Origin: Rapana venosa
Taxonomy: Eukaryota; Mollusca; Gastropoda; Neogastropoda; Muricidae
DNA length: 64,000 bases
Direction: 5' to 3'
Assembly (NCBI GenBank): GCA_028751875.1
Contig: CM054157.1
Coordinates: 48,657,482 to 48,721,481 of the forward strand
In this document: positions 10,059-23,700 of the stretch, piece by piece
Layout: every line of letters starts with the position of its first letter
How positions within the stretch are numbered: the first letter of the stretch is position 1
Position numbers and translations under genes: made by a program
The notes under the pieces: model-generated
What the model saw: only the letters and a program-made list of their open reading frames with translations
Database searches by the model: none
Told to the model about the DNA's origin: nothing

Positions 10059-12908
10059 GTACGTTTGTTTCAGATTGAGCTTTGTTTTTTAAAAGTTTGG
10101 GGCCTTTTTGGGTATATGTTGGGAGGGGGGGGGGGGGGGGGTGTGTTTGTATATGGGTGGGGATGTAGGAGGTGGGGAGGTTTGTGAGTGTGTTTGTGTG
10201 TGTGTGGGGAAGGGGGGGGGGTATATGTTTGTGTGAGGGTGTGTGGGGGGGGGGGGTGGAGGGGTATTTGTGTGTGAGGGGGGGGAGTAATTGTGTGTGA
10301 GGGGTATTTGTGTGTTTCTTTTCTTTTGTTTTATTCTTTTATTTCATGGATAATGGGATAAGCATTTATGTGCTTTTTCTTTTTACATCCAGCCCCTGTG
10401 TGTATACATGTACACACATACAATCTTCCCACAAGCAAATCCCAAACCTTTTAACAATCCTCCATCCTTTTATTCTCTCTCTTTTTTTGTTGTTATTTTA
10501 CCAACAAACAGGGTTGTGTTTGGGCCTGAGAAGAAAGAAAAACAACAAACCCAAACCTTTTAACAATTGTCCATCCATCCATCCATCCATTTAAATTAAT
10601 TTTTTTAAAAACCCAATAACAGGGTGGTGTTTGGGCCGGAGAAGATATTATCATCATCATCATCATCATCATTATTATTATTATCATCATCATTGTTATT
10701 ATTCTTATTATCATCATCATTATCATTATAGTTATTATTATCATCATTATTTCGCTACCGCTGAACAGAGTGGTGTTTGGGCCGGAGAAGATATTATCAT
10801 CATTATCATTATTATTATTATCATCATCATTGTTATCATCATTATTATTATTATTATTATCATCATCATCATTGTTATCCTTATTATCATTATCATCATC
10901 ATCATCATCGTCATTATTATCATCATCATTACCGCTGAACAGGGTGGTGTATGGGCCAGAGAAGATATCATCATCATCATTATCATCACCATTATCATCA
11001 CCATCATCATCATTACCGCTGAACAGGGTGGTGTATGGGCCGGAGAAGATATCATCATCATCATCATCATCATCACCATTATTATCATCATCATTACCGC
11101 TGAACAGGGTGGTGTACGGGCCGGAGAAGATATTATCATCATTATTGTTTTTATTATTATTATCATCATCATTACCGCTGAACAGGGTGGTGTACGGGCC
11201 GGAGAAGATGATCGTGGTGCCTCCCCGGCACTACTGCGTGGTGGAGAACCCTGTGCTGAGGGACAAGGACGAGGAGGTGGTCATGGACACCTCCGGCCAG
11301 GCCAAACTCCTGCACGCTGACCAGGAGATCCGCTTGGCCCAGGAGCCCTTCCCTCTCTACCCCGGGGAAGTGCTGAAACAGGTGTGTGGTGGTTGCTGGG
11401 GGCAGCGGCGGTTGTTGTTGGTTTTGCCTTGAACGGGAAATCGAACCCGGGTCGTCAGATTGCGAGCGCAGTGTTCTGACCTACTAGGCTATCCTGTGCC
11501 CCTAGAGGGTTGATATGTTGGTGTTAGCCCCCCCCCCCAAAAAAGGGTAGATTTTCGTGTGATGTTTGATATGTGTTGGGGGACGTTGCTTTGGTTGATG
11601 AACAGGCTTGAGGGTTACTTGGAATTTTATTTTATTTATTTATTTACTTGGAATATTATTTTTATTTATTTATTTTAATTTTATTTCTTTTAGATCGAGG
11701 ATAATGGAATAAGCACTCGTGTGCTTTTTTTACATCCAGTCCCCATGTGTATGCGGTTTTTTGTGAATTCTGTCATCTGTTCCCACCGGCACACAATGGC
11801 CTACTCTTCCGAAAAGCGGAACAGGATTTAACGTGTGCGCAAGATGTTCTGCGGGTGTTTGCATATGGGGCCTCGGTTTAAAGTCTCATCCGAAAGACTT
11901 TTGGGAAGAGTGGAGTTAGCACTGATGTTAACTCCAGGGGAAAATATCCCCCTTGAACGGGAATCGAACCCGGGTCGTCAGATTGCGACCGCAATGTTCT
12001 GACCACTAGGCTATCCCATGCCCCTATAGGGTTGATGTATTGCAGTTACAAAAAAAAAGGGTAGTTTTTCGTGTGATGTTTGATATGTAATCCTCAGGTC
12101 TAAAGCAAGAGAAACGGGGAATTGATTTAAATCAATAAATAATAGATAAAAGACTTAGGAGATACATAAAAAAACCACTATTGAGAATGTTACAATGTAG
12201 ACCCTGCATGGGTTACTGAAGAATCCGATTATTTGATCTGTAAGAATGTCTGTCTGTTTTTTGTTGTTGGTTGGTTTGTATATATATATATGGTTAAGGG
12301 TTGTCAGAGTGATATTTGTTTCATGGGTAACAGGTGTGTGTGTGTGTGTGCGTGCATGTGTGTGCATGAATCTGCATGCATGTGTGTGTAAAAAAAGCGG
12401 AACAGCGAAAAGGGTTTTTCGCTTTCCGCTTTTCGTTCGTTTTCTTTGAAACTGTTCAGAGCTAAGCAACAGTATGAGAAATTTTTGTGGGGAAATTGCT
12501 AAAAACCTTAGACTCTTTCTGTGGACAGCCTGTCAGCCCTCTGAAAGTGGTGCCTGCCAACGCTGCCCTCAGACTGCGAGCAGTGCTGGATTTTGAAGAT
12601 GCCGACACCGGGTCGAAACGTACCGCTGGAGATGAGTGGCTCTTCGAGGGTCCAGGTATGTGTGTGTACTTTGTTTTGTATAGAATCTGTAGGTTTAGGG
12701 CAGATTTCTCTGTTTGAAATACAACCTGCTCTCGCTCTCTCTCTCTCTCTCCTCTCTCTTTCTCTTCTCTCTTCCACACTCCCACACTCTCCTCTCTCAC
12801 ACACTTCTCTGGCTCTCCTCACACACCACGCACCACACCACACACACACTCACTCACACACACACCACACACACACACACTCACACTCACACACACACAC
12901 ACACACGC

Positions 12909-12945
<37 letters not shown>

Positions 12946-14569
12946 GCTGTAAGATTTTGAATACTTTTACCTTTATTCCATCAGTGGACAGGATAGCTCA
13001 GTGGTCGGAGCACTTCTGCTTTCCCCAAGCTAAGGTTAAGCAGCATCGAGTGTGGTTATCAAGTCTGTTCGCGCAGCCTTGGCTTCAGCACAGTCCCCCA
13101 GTTCACCCAGTTGTGAATGGGTACCTGTCTCTTTAGGGACAGCTCTCTTTCAATATGCGTTTATATTTATTCCAATATGAGAGTTACTTTTTTTAGCTGG
13201 GAATATTTTCATGCTTTTTTATTTTTTCAGTTTATGCTCCTTAGATTTTGCATATGTGACCGTTTCCCCTCCCCCACCCTCCCCCACCCCCATCCCCATC
13301 CTCCACCACACACACACACACACCATAAAGGTAGCCGCATTCCACCTTCAGGGAACTGGGGATAATAAATTTCCCGTTTCTGTCCAACTTCAGGGAACTG
13401 GGGATAATAAATTTCCCATTTCTGTCCAACTTCAGGGAACAGGGGGATACTAAATTTCCCATTTCTGTCCAACTTCAGGGAACTGGGGATAATAAATTTC
13501 CCATTTCTGTCCAACTTCAGGGAACAGGGGGATACTAAATTTCCCATTTCTGTCCAACTTCAGGGAACTGGGGATAATAAATTTCCCATTTCTGTCCAAC
13601 TTCAGGGAACGAGGGATAATAAATTTCCCATATTCTGTCCAACTTCAGGGAACGGGGGATAATAAATTTCCCATATTCTGTGGAGGCTTTTTTAATCCAA
13701 TTGCCCCCCCCCTTGTTCCTCAGGCACGTACATCCCTCGCAAGGAGGTGGTGGTGGAGGAAACCATCCGCGCCACGGTGATTCGGCCCAACCAGGCCATC
13801 CGCCTACGCGCCCGCAAAGAGTGCATCGACCGGGAAGGGAACCCCCGCGTGACTGGCGAGGAATGGCTGGTGAAGAAGACTGGGGCGTACCTGCCCGGTG
13901 CTTACGAAGAGGTGGTGGACATCGTCAACGCCTACGTCTTGACCGACAAGGTGAGAGGGGCGACCAAAAGAGAGATTCGGATGTTTATTTATTCATTTAT
14001 TTGTTTATTTATTAGGGAGGCACTGTGGTCGAGTGGTTTAGGCGGTCGACTCGTGATCCAGAGGTCGCGGGTTCGATCCCGCTCGGCTCAGTGTTGTGTC
14101 CTTGGGAAAGACACTTTACTCCTATTTTCCTCACTCCACCCAGGTGTACAAGTGGGTACCAGCTCTGCTGGGGAAGTATCTGGCGACAGACTAGCGTCCT
14201 GTCACAGGGGTGGTGAAAAACCATCAGTTCGCTTAACGCTACAGAAACCAGGATAAGCTCCGGCTCTATGGTCCTTCTGGATCGAAAGAACATACTTTTT
14301 TTACTTTTTATTTATTTATTTATACCACTTTAAGTCACGGCAGATTTCTCTGCGTGAAATTCACGGGCTGCTCTCTCTCCCCAGGGGAGAGCACGTCGCC
14401 ACAAGAGCAGCGCCACCCTTTATTTTATTTTTTTATTATTTTTTTTTTGGTCTGCAACTGTATTTCTTTCCCTATCAGAGTGGGCTTTTTTCTAAGAAGT
14501 TTGCCAGGGACAACTCTCTTGTTGCCGTGGGTTCTTTTACGTGCGCTGCATAATTTTCTGTAACACACG

Positions 14570-14600
<31 letters not shown>

Positions 14601-15263
14601 TAGCGCCCAGACCACCACTCATGGTCTAATGGATGGGGGAAAAGTTTCGGGCCCAGACGGGATACGAACCGGTACATACACTAAACAAAAGAGAGAGAGG
14701 CATGAGAAGGCTGAGACAGGGGAGAGAGAGTGTTTTATTTTGGTTTATTCTTTCATTTCGAGGATAATGGAATAAGCACTTATGTGCTTTTTTTTACATC
14801 CAGTCCCTGTGTGTATGCAGTTTTGTCAATTTTGTCATCCGTTCCCACCGGCACACGATGGCCTACTCTTCTGAAAAGCGGAACAGGTTTTAATGTGTGC
14901 GCAAGATGTTCTGCATGCATTCGCACACGGGACCTCGGTTTATAGTCTCATCTGAAGGATAAGGGCAGAGAGATAGATAGAGGGGGGCAGAGAGAGAGAT
15001 AGAGAGAGAGGTGAAAGAAGAGGGAGGAGGGAGAGTGGGGAGAGAGAGAGGGAGGGAGGGGGAATAGAGGGGAAAAAGGGGCAAAAGGGGATAGGGAGGG
15101 GGGAGGAGAAAGGGAGAAGGAGATGGGTTTTACCAAGCATAGAATCATTGTGGAAGCACATGATCATTTGTAAATTTTACCATGGGTCTTCTGCCTCTTT
15201 TCATCCCTTTGTCCTTTTTGTCTGTCTTCCACCTCCATCATCTTGCCAGAAGGCGTCACTCGG

Positions 15264-15298
<35 letters not shown>

Positions 15299-16662
15299 AT
15301 GTGTGCGTGTGTGAATTTAAAATCTTGTTAATCTTGTTTGTGAATGGTTGCATGTGCACGAATGATTTGAATACAAGCGCGTTGATTTGTTTGCTTTTCA
15401 AGAATCAGCGCTATAAAATTCAGTATATAATATCATTATTACTATTATTATCACCATCATCATCATCATCATCATGATCATTGTTATTACTGGAGCGTAC
15501 CACCTAAGTGTGTTGTGTGTATAAATTTGATATTTGTTTATCTTGATATTTGTGGATGGTTGCATGCGTGTGAATGATTTGAATGCAAGCGCTTTGATTT
15601 GTTTGCTTTTCAAGATTCAGCGCTATATAAATTCCGTTCATTATTATTATTATTATTATCATCATCATCATCATTATCATGATCATTGTTATTATCATTA
15701 TTATTATCATTATCATTCTATGTATTTGGATATTTACTGATCATGAACCTGTCCCGATTGTCCTTACAGAAAGCGCTGCACATGCGGGCTCTGCGCACGT
15801 ATAAGGATGACTTTGGCAAGACGCGGAAGAACGGAGAGGAATGGCTGATCACCATGCAAGACACTGAGACCCACATCCCCAATGTGTACGAAGAGGTGAG
15901 AGTCCACAACAAAAACCTTACAAATACAGATGTCTTCAGATGTTCATTTGGGGTAGGATGGGGGAACAGATAGCCCAGTGGTTAGAGCGATGTGTTCGTG
16001 ATCTGACGGCCTGGGATTGAGCCACCGTGGAGGTATGCACAGACGGATGGACACATGCATGCATGCATGCACAGATGCATACACACACGCAGACACACAC
16101 ACATACACCCTCACTCACACCACTCACATGCACACACACACGCTTGCACATCACCTGTTCTTACCTCATCATCGTCATTTGCAATATTCTAGTGATCCTC
16201 TACTGAGATGGGACTTTTTTCCAAATCGTTATTGCACAGTCCAGTTAGTTCATCATCATGATTATTATGGACTCTATATAGACACTATACTTCAGTGGAT
16301 TATATTTTCTCTTGTTGGTTATGGTTAGAAATATTGTTTTATCATTCATTGGTTAAAGTCTGTTAGAAGATAGGATTTTTACTGTACTGTTCTTGAGAAT
16401 CTCTGTAGATTTACATGTTCTGACTTGTTTATTGTAGATTTAGTAAATTAACCTCCAACCCAACTCCCAGATCCCCCCATCCCCTCACCCCTAGACTTTT
16501 TTGTGTCTACTATCACATTTAGTGAAGAGATGTAAAAGGAAATCGAACACACGCACGCATACGCGCACGTACACTCACACTCACAAAATACACTATGGAT
16601 AATATGTGCTCTGCAGACAAAATGACACATGATTAATCATTTTTACACATCACACACACACA

Positions 16663-16710
<48 letters not shown>

Positions 16711-16770
16711 GAGAATACACTACGGATAATATGTGCTCTGCAGACAAAATGACGCATGATTAATAGTTCA

Positions 16771-16830
<60 letters not shown>

Positions 16831-19800
16831 TACAAAGAATACACTACGGATAATATGTGCTCTGCAGACAAAATGACACATGATTAATCATTTTTACACA
16901 CACAATACACTATGGATAATATATGCTCTGCAGATACAAATGACACACATTTTAGTGATCTTCTTCTTTCATTCGCTTTTTTTACACCGTCAGATGTGTT
17001 TGGGAAAAATAATGGCATACATCTCCTTTTCAGCTCCTCTCGTGGGCCGTACAGCTTGGTTTGCAGGGTTATTTCCGTATTTTAGTGAGGAAAGAGGTCC
17101 TGTGCGCAGTGATAAATATGTGATGCGTACGTTGCAGGTGGTGGGAGTGGTGACGATCACAACCCTCAGTAATCGCCAGTACTGCGTCATCCTTGACCCC
17201 TGTGATGCGACCGGGCGACCTCAACTTGGACAGAAGAAACTGGTCAAGGTAAGAGGATGCGTTGGGCATTTATTTATTTATTTTATTTTATTTTAAAAAT
17301 TTTGTTAGAAAATTTTGTTTTGTTTGTTGTGATTATGCCTGCAGATATGGATTCGTTTGTTTTTTTTTCTTTTAAAAAAAAAAAGTTCTATTATTATGTT
17401 TTGTTTATTTATTTTGTTGTTGGTTTTTTCCCCACTGCTGTGGGCTTCACGATTTATTTTTTAATCAATCTTGATCTTGTTGAGTGTGGTTTAGTTGTGT
17501 ACACATTTTAAAAAAAAATTGTTGAAAAATTAATTTTCTACAGTTATTGGTTGTAGTTGATAAGCCAGCTGTGTGCTGTCAATTCATAAATTTATATAGT
17601 CACTGTTGTTGTGAAAAAAGCAAACTAATTTATTGGAATATTCTTTTTTTTTCCACCCAAAAAAACCAAAACTTGCTCAAGGATGATTGATTGTTCATAA
17701 TTTGCTTCTCCTGGAAAAATGGTGTTTGGCAATACCCATACAGTTACAGCCAATTTGAGAATGATATTCACATATTCCAATATTCATTCACTCAACAGTC
17801 AAAGCTGTATTGTATCTATCAAGTTCGCATTCTTATTTGCCTTCATGGAATTTTCCTTCTCATTAATGTCAAATCATGAAACATCATCATCGTCATAATC
17901 ATTACAGTCATCACCGTTATTATTATGCACACTTAACAATCAAGGCTGTATCCATCAAGCTCGCAATCTTATTTTGCTTTTTGGAATTTTCCTTCTCGTT
18001 TATGATATAGCACAGGATATAGCGCTATATAAGTTCCATTCATTATTAATAATAATATTTTTATCATTATTATGTCAAGTCGTTAAACATCGTCATCATC
18101 ATTGTTATCAATACTGTTATAATTGTTACCGTTTTTAAAAAAAATTAAAATTCTTTTATATCAAGGATAATGGAATAAGCACTTACATGCTTTTTTACAT
18201 CCAGTCCCCGTGTGTATGCGGATTTGTGAATTCTGTCATCCGTTCCCACCGGCACACAAGGGTCTACTCTTACAAAAAGCGGAACAGGATTTAACATGTG
18301 TGCCAACAAGATGTTCTGCGTGCGTTCGCACACGGGACCTGGGTTTATAGTCTCATCCGAAGGACTTCCATTATTTTATGTTGTTTGTTGTTATTGCGCA
18401 GGGAGAGAGGTCGTTTTTCCTGCTGCCAGGAGAGAGGCTGGAGAAGGGGATCCAGAACGTCTTTATCCTGGGAGAGGACGAGGGACTGATCCTGAGGGCC
18501 ACTGAACAGTTCAAGGAAGGGGTACGTTCACAGCTCATTGTGGAGAGCACATTGTTTCTGAGCTCTCTCTCTGTCTGTGTCTCTCTCGCCGTCTCTGTCT
18601 GTCTCTGTGTGTGTCTTTTTCGCTCTCTCTCTCTCTCTCTCTTTCTTCATGCAATTTTTCTTGTATTTATTTGTATTTTCAAAAGAAGTCATTATCACCC
18701 CCCACCCCCCCCCCCCCCCCCCCCCCCCTTGTCAATAGGCCAATTGGGGAATGACAATTAATTGGTCAAGCGTCTCTCTCTCTCTCTCTTTGTCTCTGTC
18801 TGTCTGTGTCTCTTTCTCTCTTTGTCTCTGTCTGTCTGTCTCTCTCTGTGTCTCTGTCTCTCTCTCTGTGTCTGTCTCTCTTTCTGCCTCTTTCTCTCGC
18901 TCTTTTTCTGTCTTTCTCTTTCTCTCTTTCATTCTTTCCTTCCATCTCTCTCTTTCTTCCTTTTCTCATCTCTGTCTCTGTTCCCCCCCCTCCTCTCTCT
19001 CTCTCAAGTATGTCAGTATAAGTATAATATGTTAAACATCTGTACCCATGGGAATAATGATTATCAATCAATCAATCAATCAATCTCTTTACTCTCTGTC
19101 TCTCTTTTTTTCTTAATTTCTGTCTCCCCCTCTCTCTCTCTCTCTCACTAATCTCTCACTCTCTGTCCTCTTTTTTCTTAATTTCTGTCTCCCCTCTCTC
19201 TCTCTCTCTCTCACTCCATTACACACAGGGAAGGATGTAAAAAAAAAAAGTGCACGGTGCTTATTCCAAATATCCTTGAAATAAAAAAAATACATACAAA
19301 ATAAAAATTCTCTCTCTCTCCCTCCCTCTCTCCCTCTCCAAAATACATACAAAATAAAAATAAAAATTCTCTCTCTCTCCCCTTAAAAATGTTATACATA
19401 CAAAATAAAAATTCTCTCTCTCTCTCTCTCTCCCTAAAAATGTATTTTGGAGATGGGAGGGAGAGAGAGAGAATTTTTATTTTTATTTTGTATGTATTTT
19501 TTTGTCCCCATGAGGGCCTGGTGTAAAGAAGCCTCTGGCTTACCCAATTACCCTCATTAAAATATTCGAGTTCGAGTTCCCTCCCTTCCTCTTCCTCTCC
19601 CTCCCCCCCTCCCTCCCTTCCTCTCCCTTCCTCTCCCTCTCCCTCCCTCCCTCCCTCCCTTCCTCTCCCTTCCTCTCCCTCCCTCCCCCTCTCTCCCTCC
19701 CCCTTCCTCTGTCTCGCTCTCTTCTCCACAAAACACAATAACTCGTCACCTCCGATGGCAATATCTGATCAAGATAACTTGCGATTTGCAGGCGGTGGAA

Positions 19801-20664
19801 CGCAAACCAGGCGACCGTTGGATGATCCGCGGCCCAGTTGAGTACGTGCCCCCTGTGGAGGTGGAGGTGGTGCTGAAGAGACAGGCCATCCCATTGGACG
19901 AGAACGAGGGCATCTACGTGCGCGACATCAAGACTGGCAAGGTACGCTGATTTTGGTTGGAGGACTGTATTTGGGGAGTGGGGGTTGGGGGGGGGGGATG
20001 GGGGGGGGTGAGTGTGTGTGTGTGTGAGTGAGTATGAGTATCAGACTGGCAAAGTATGTTGGTTTTGGTTGGAGGACTCTTGTGTGTGGGGGGGGGGGGG
20101 GGGGGGGTGGAGTGAGTATGGAGGGACTCTTTGTGTGTGTGTGTGGGGGGGGGGGGGTGGGGGGGGGGGGGTGAATGTGTGAGTATGAGTATCAAGACTG
20201 GCAAAGTATGTTGATTTTGGTTGGAGGACTCTTGTGTGTGTGGTTTGGGGGAGAGGGGTGTGTGGGGGTGGGGTGGGGTGGGTGTGAGTGTGTGTGTGTG
20301 AGTGAGTATGAGTATCAAGGACTGGCAAAGTACGTTGATTTTGATTGGGAGGACTCTTGTGTGTGAGGGGGTGGGGTGGGGGGGGGGGGTGATGGGGGGT
20401 GTGGGGGGGTGATGGGTGTGAGTGTGTGTGTGTGTGAGTGAGTATGGAGGACTCTTTGTGTGTGTCGGGGTGGGGGGGGGGGGTGGTGAATGTGTGTGTG
20501 TGAGTGAATATGAGCATCAAGACTGGCAAAGTACGTTGATTTTGGTTGGAGAACTCTTATGTGTGTGTGTGGGGGGAGGGGTGATGGGGGTGTGGTGTGG
20601 TGTGGTGTGTGAGTATGAGTATATGAGTGAAATTGTTGGTGTTTGTGAATGAGTGAGCGAGTGA

Positions 20665-20704
<40 letters not shown>

Positions 20705-23700
20705 TGTGTGTGAATCTGAACCAGAAAACTTTATTGCCTTTAAGTTAGAACAAGACTTAGTTGACACCAAACATAAAGGACTTAGTTGACACCAAACATA
20801 AAGACAATATACATTATTTAAATTTTTTTACATTTTATTGCATTGGTGTTTCTTTTTTTTTTCATCTTCTCCAGGTCCGAGCGGTGACAGGAAACACCTA
20901 CATGCTGAACCAGGATGAGGAATTGTGGGAAAAGACGCTGCCCCCGGTGGTGGAACAGCTGCTGTCGGAGTCCAAGGACCCTCTGTCCTTCCGCAGCGAC
21001 CGCAGCAAGAGCGACGACGCGCCCAGGAAGCCCCGCGACAAAACGCGCGTCATCAGCTATCGCGTGCCCCACAACGCCGCCGTGCAGATCTACGACTACA
21101 AGGAGAAGAAAGCCAGGTGTGGGCGTGTGTGTGTGTGTGTGTGGGGAGAGGGGGGGGGGGGAGGAGGGAGGAGGGGAGAGGGGGTGGGTGTGTGGGGGAG
21201 GGGGGGTGTGTGGGTGTGTGTGTGTGAGTGTGTGGGCATGTTTGTGTGTGTGTGTGTGGGCATGTTTGTGTGTGGGCGTGTTTGTGTGTGTGTGTGTGTG
21301 GGCATGTTTGTGTGTGTGTGTGTGGGGAGAGGGGGGTGTGTGTGTGTGAGTGTGTGTGTGTGTGTGGGCATGTTTGTGTGTGTGTGTGGGCATGTTTGTG
21401 TGTGTGTGTGGACATGTTTGTGTGTGTGTGTGTGTGGGCATGTTTGTGTGTGTGTGTGTGGGGTGTTTGTGTGTGTGTGTGGGCGTGTTTGTGTGTGGGT
21501 GTGTGGGCATGTTTGTGTGTGTGTGTGGGCATGTTTGTGTGTGTGTGTCAGTCAAGTCAAAATTTTATTTCCAGATGGTTCATTGAATAAGCAATGCATT
21601 TGCTTTTTTTCATCAAGCCATCTATCTAAAAACAAATTTCTTAATGATTATACCGAAATACTACATTATTGCATCCTTTACCATTAAATTAAACCAGTAA
21701 AAAAAGGCAAATTGATAAGGTAATACATTGGAAATACAAATTACTACATATACATATACACGCACACACATACTCATACACACTTGCGCGCGTGTGCGCT
21801 CACGTTCTCACACACATTTAAATAAAAAATGTTTTAAGAATTAAAAAAGAAAATCATAAAACGTCAGGACAAACAAATTACTTCACCTACTGTTTCATCC
21901 ATTCTTTCACGCTTACACTTTACATAATAAAAAGGTACAGGAACAAAACGTTAGAAAATACTAGGCATTCGTTGTTTTATTACTGACAATATTGCCTTCA
22001 ATGACCTCCCTCCTCTCCTCCTCCACCCAGTGAGTGTGTGTGTGTGTGAGTGTGTGTGTGTGTGAGTGTGTGTATGTGACTGTGAGTGTGTGTGTGAGTG
22101 AGTGAGTGTGTGTGTGTGTGGGGGAGGAGAGGTGTGCGTTGGGAGGGTGTGTGTGTGGGGGGGGGGGGGGGAGAGGGGGGGGGAGGGGCAGATAGTCTTG
22201 GTGTGTGTGTGGGGGAGAGGTGTGTGTTGGGAGGTGTGGGAGGTGTGTGTGTGTGTTTTGGCCTCTCTCTCTCACACACACATACACACTCACTCACTCT
22301 CTCACTACCTCATTCCTTTTATTTACAAAACCGCATACACATGGGGATTGGATGTGAAAAAAGCACATAAGTGCTTATTCCATTATCCTCAATATAAAAG
22401 ATTAAATAAATAAATAATTCCTCTCCCTGCCTCAAACACACACACACAAAACTTGTAAACACACAACTCATACACAACACACACACACGCAGCACACACC
22501 ACAAACACTCACTGTCTTCTCTTCCCTCACGCACTCAACTACAACTAGTCGTTTTTGCCATTATTTTTGGCACAATCTACTAGTGTTGTCATTATTTTTT
22601 GGCACAATCTAGTTTTTGCCATTATTTTGGGACACAGTCTAGTTTTTGCCATTATTTTGGGACACAGTCTAGTTTTTGCAATTATTTTGACACAATCTAG
22701 TTTTAGCCATTTTTCTTTTTGCACAATCTAGTTTTTGCCATTAGTTTTTTGGCACAATCTAGTTTTGCCACTATTTTTTGACATAATCTAGTTTTTGCCA
22801 TTTTTGGGGCACAATGTAGTTTTTGCCATTATTGATTTGGCACAATCTAGTTTTAACTTTTTTTTTGGGGGGGGGGGGGGGGGGGCACAATCTAGTTTCT
22901 CCATTAATTTTTTTCACAATCTAGTTTTTGCCTTTTTGGGGGCACAGCACAATCTAGTTTTTGCCATTTTTTCTTAACACAATCTAGTTTTGCCATTAGT
23001 CTAGTTTTTGCCATTATTTTTGGCACAGTGATGTTTACCAACTACAACTCGATGTTTTGCCAATTTGGGCACAATCTAGTTTTTGCCATTATTTTTCGGG
23101 GGCACGATGTAGTTTTGCCTTTTTTTTTTTTTTAGCACAGAGTGATGTTCGCCAACTACAACTAGATGTTTTGCCATTATTATCGGGCACAACCTAGTTT
23201 ATGCCATTATTTTTGGCACAGAGTGATGTTTGCCAACTACAACTAGATGTTTTGCCATTATTTTTAGCACAACCTAGTTTTGCCATTCCTTTTGGCACAG
23301 TTTCGTTTTTGCCTTTTTTAAAAAAACACAATCTAGTTTTTGTCATTATTTTTTTGACACAATCTAGTTTTTGTCATTATTTTTGGGGGGGGCACAATCT
23401 ACTTTTTACCCTTTTAAAAAAAACACACGTTTTTTTGCCATTTTTTAAAAAAATGGCGCAATCTAGTTTTTTGCCATTTTTTATTTTTGTTGTGTTTGGT
23501 TTGGCACAGAGTGATGTTCGGACCCGAACTGGTGATGCTGGGACCGGACGAGCAGTTCACGCAGCTGAGCCTGTCCGGGGGCAAGCCCAAGAAGCCCAAT
23601 CAGATCAAGGCTCTCTGCCTCCTCCTGGGCCCCGACTTCGCCACCGACATCATCACCGTGGAAACGGCCGACCATGCTCGCCTCTCCCTGCAGCTGTCCT

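Noticed and set aside
10631..11320. A 229-codon frame with Ile and His runs in front of MVP exon 3
   Set aside because: It is in a different frame from the exon and translates the ATC/ATT array. Only the frame that runs into PPRHYC is considered.
13335..13680. A CRISPR-like array of regular 41-bp repeats
   Set aside because: There are no unique spacers; it is a head-to-tail minisatellite in a eukaryotic intron. The arrays at 22555, 41700 and 50812 were rejected for the same reason.
20818..21555. Long His/Thr or Cys/Val frames after MVP exon 10
   Set aside because: Beyond the donor at 21117 the frames are the GT-rich array. Only 20875-21116 is real.
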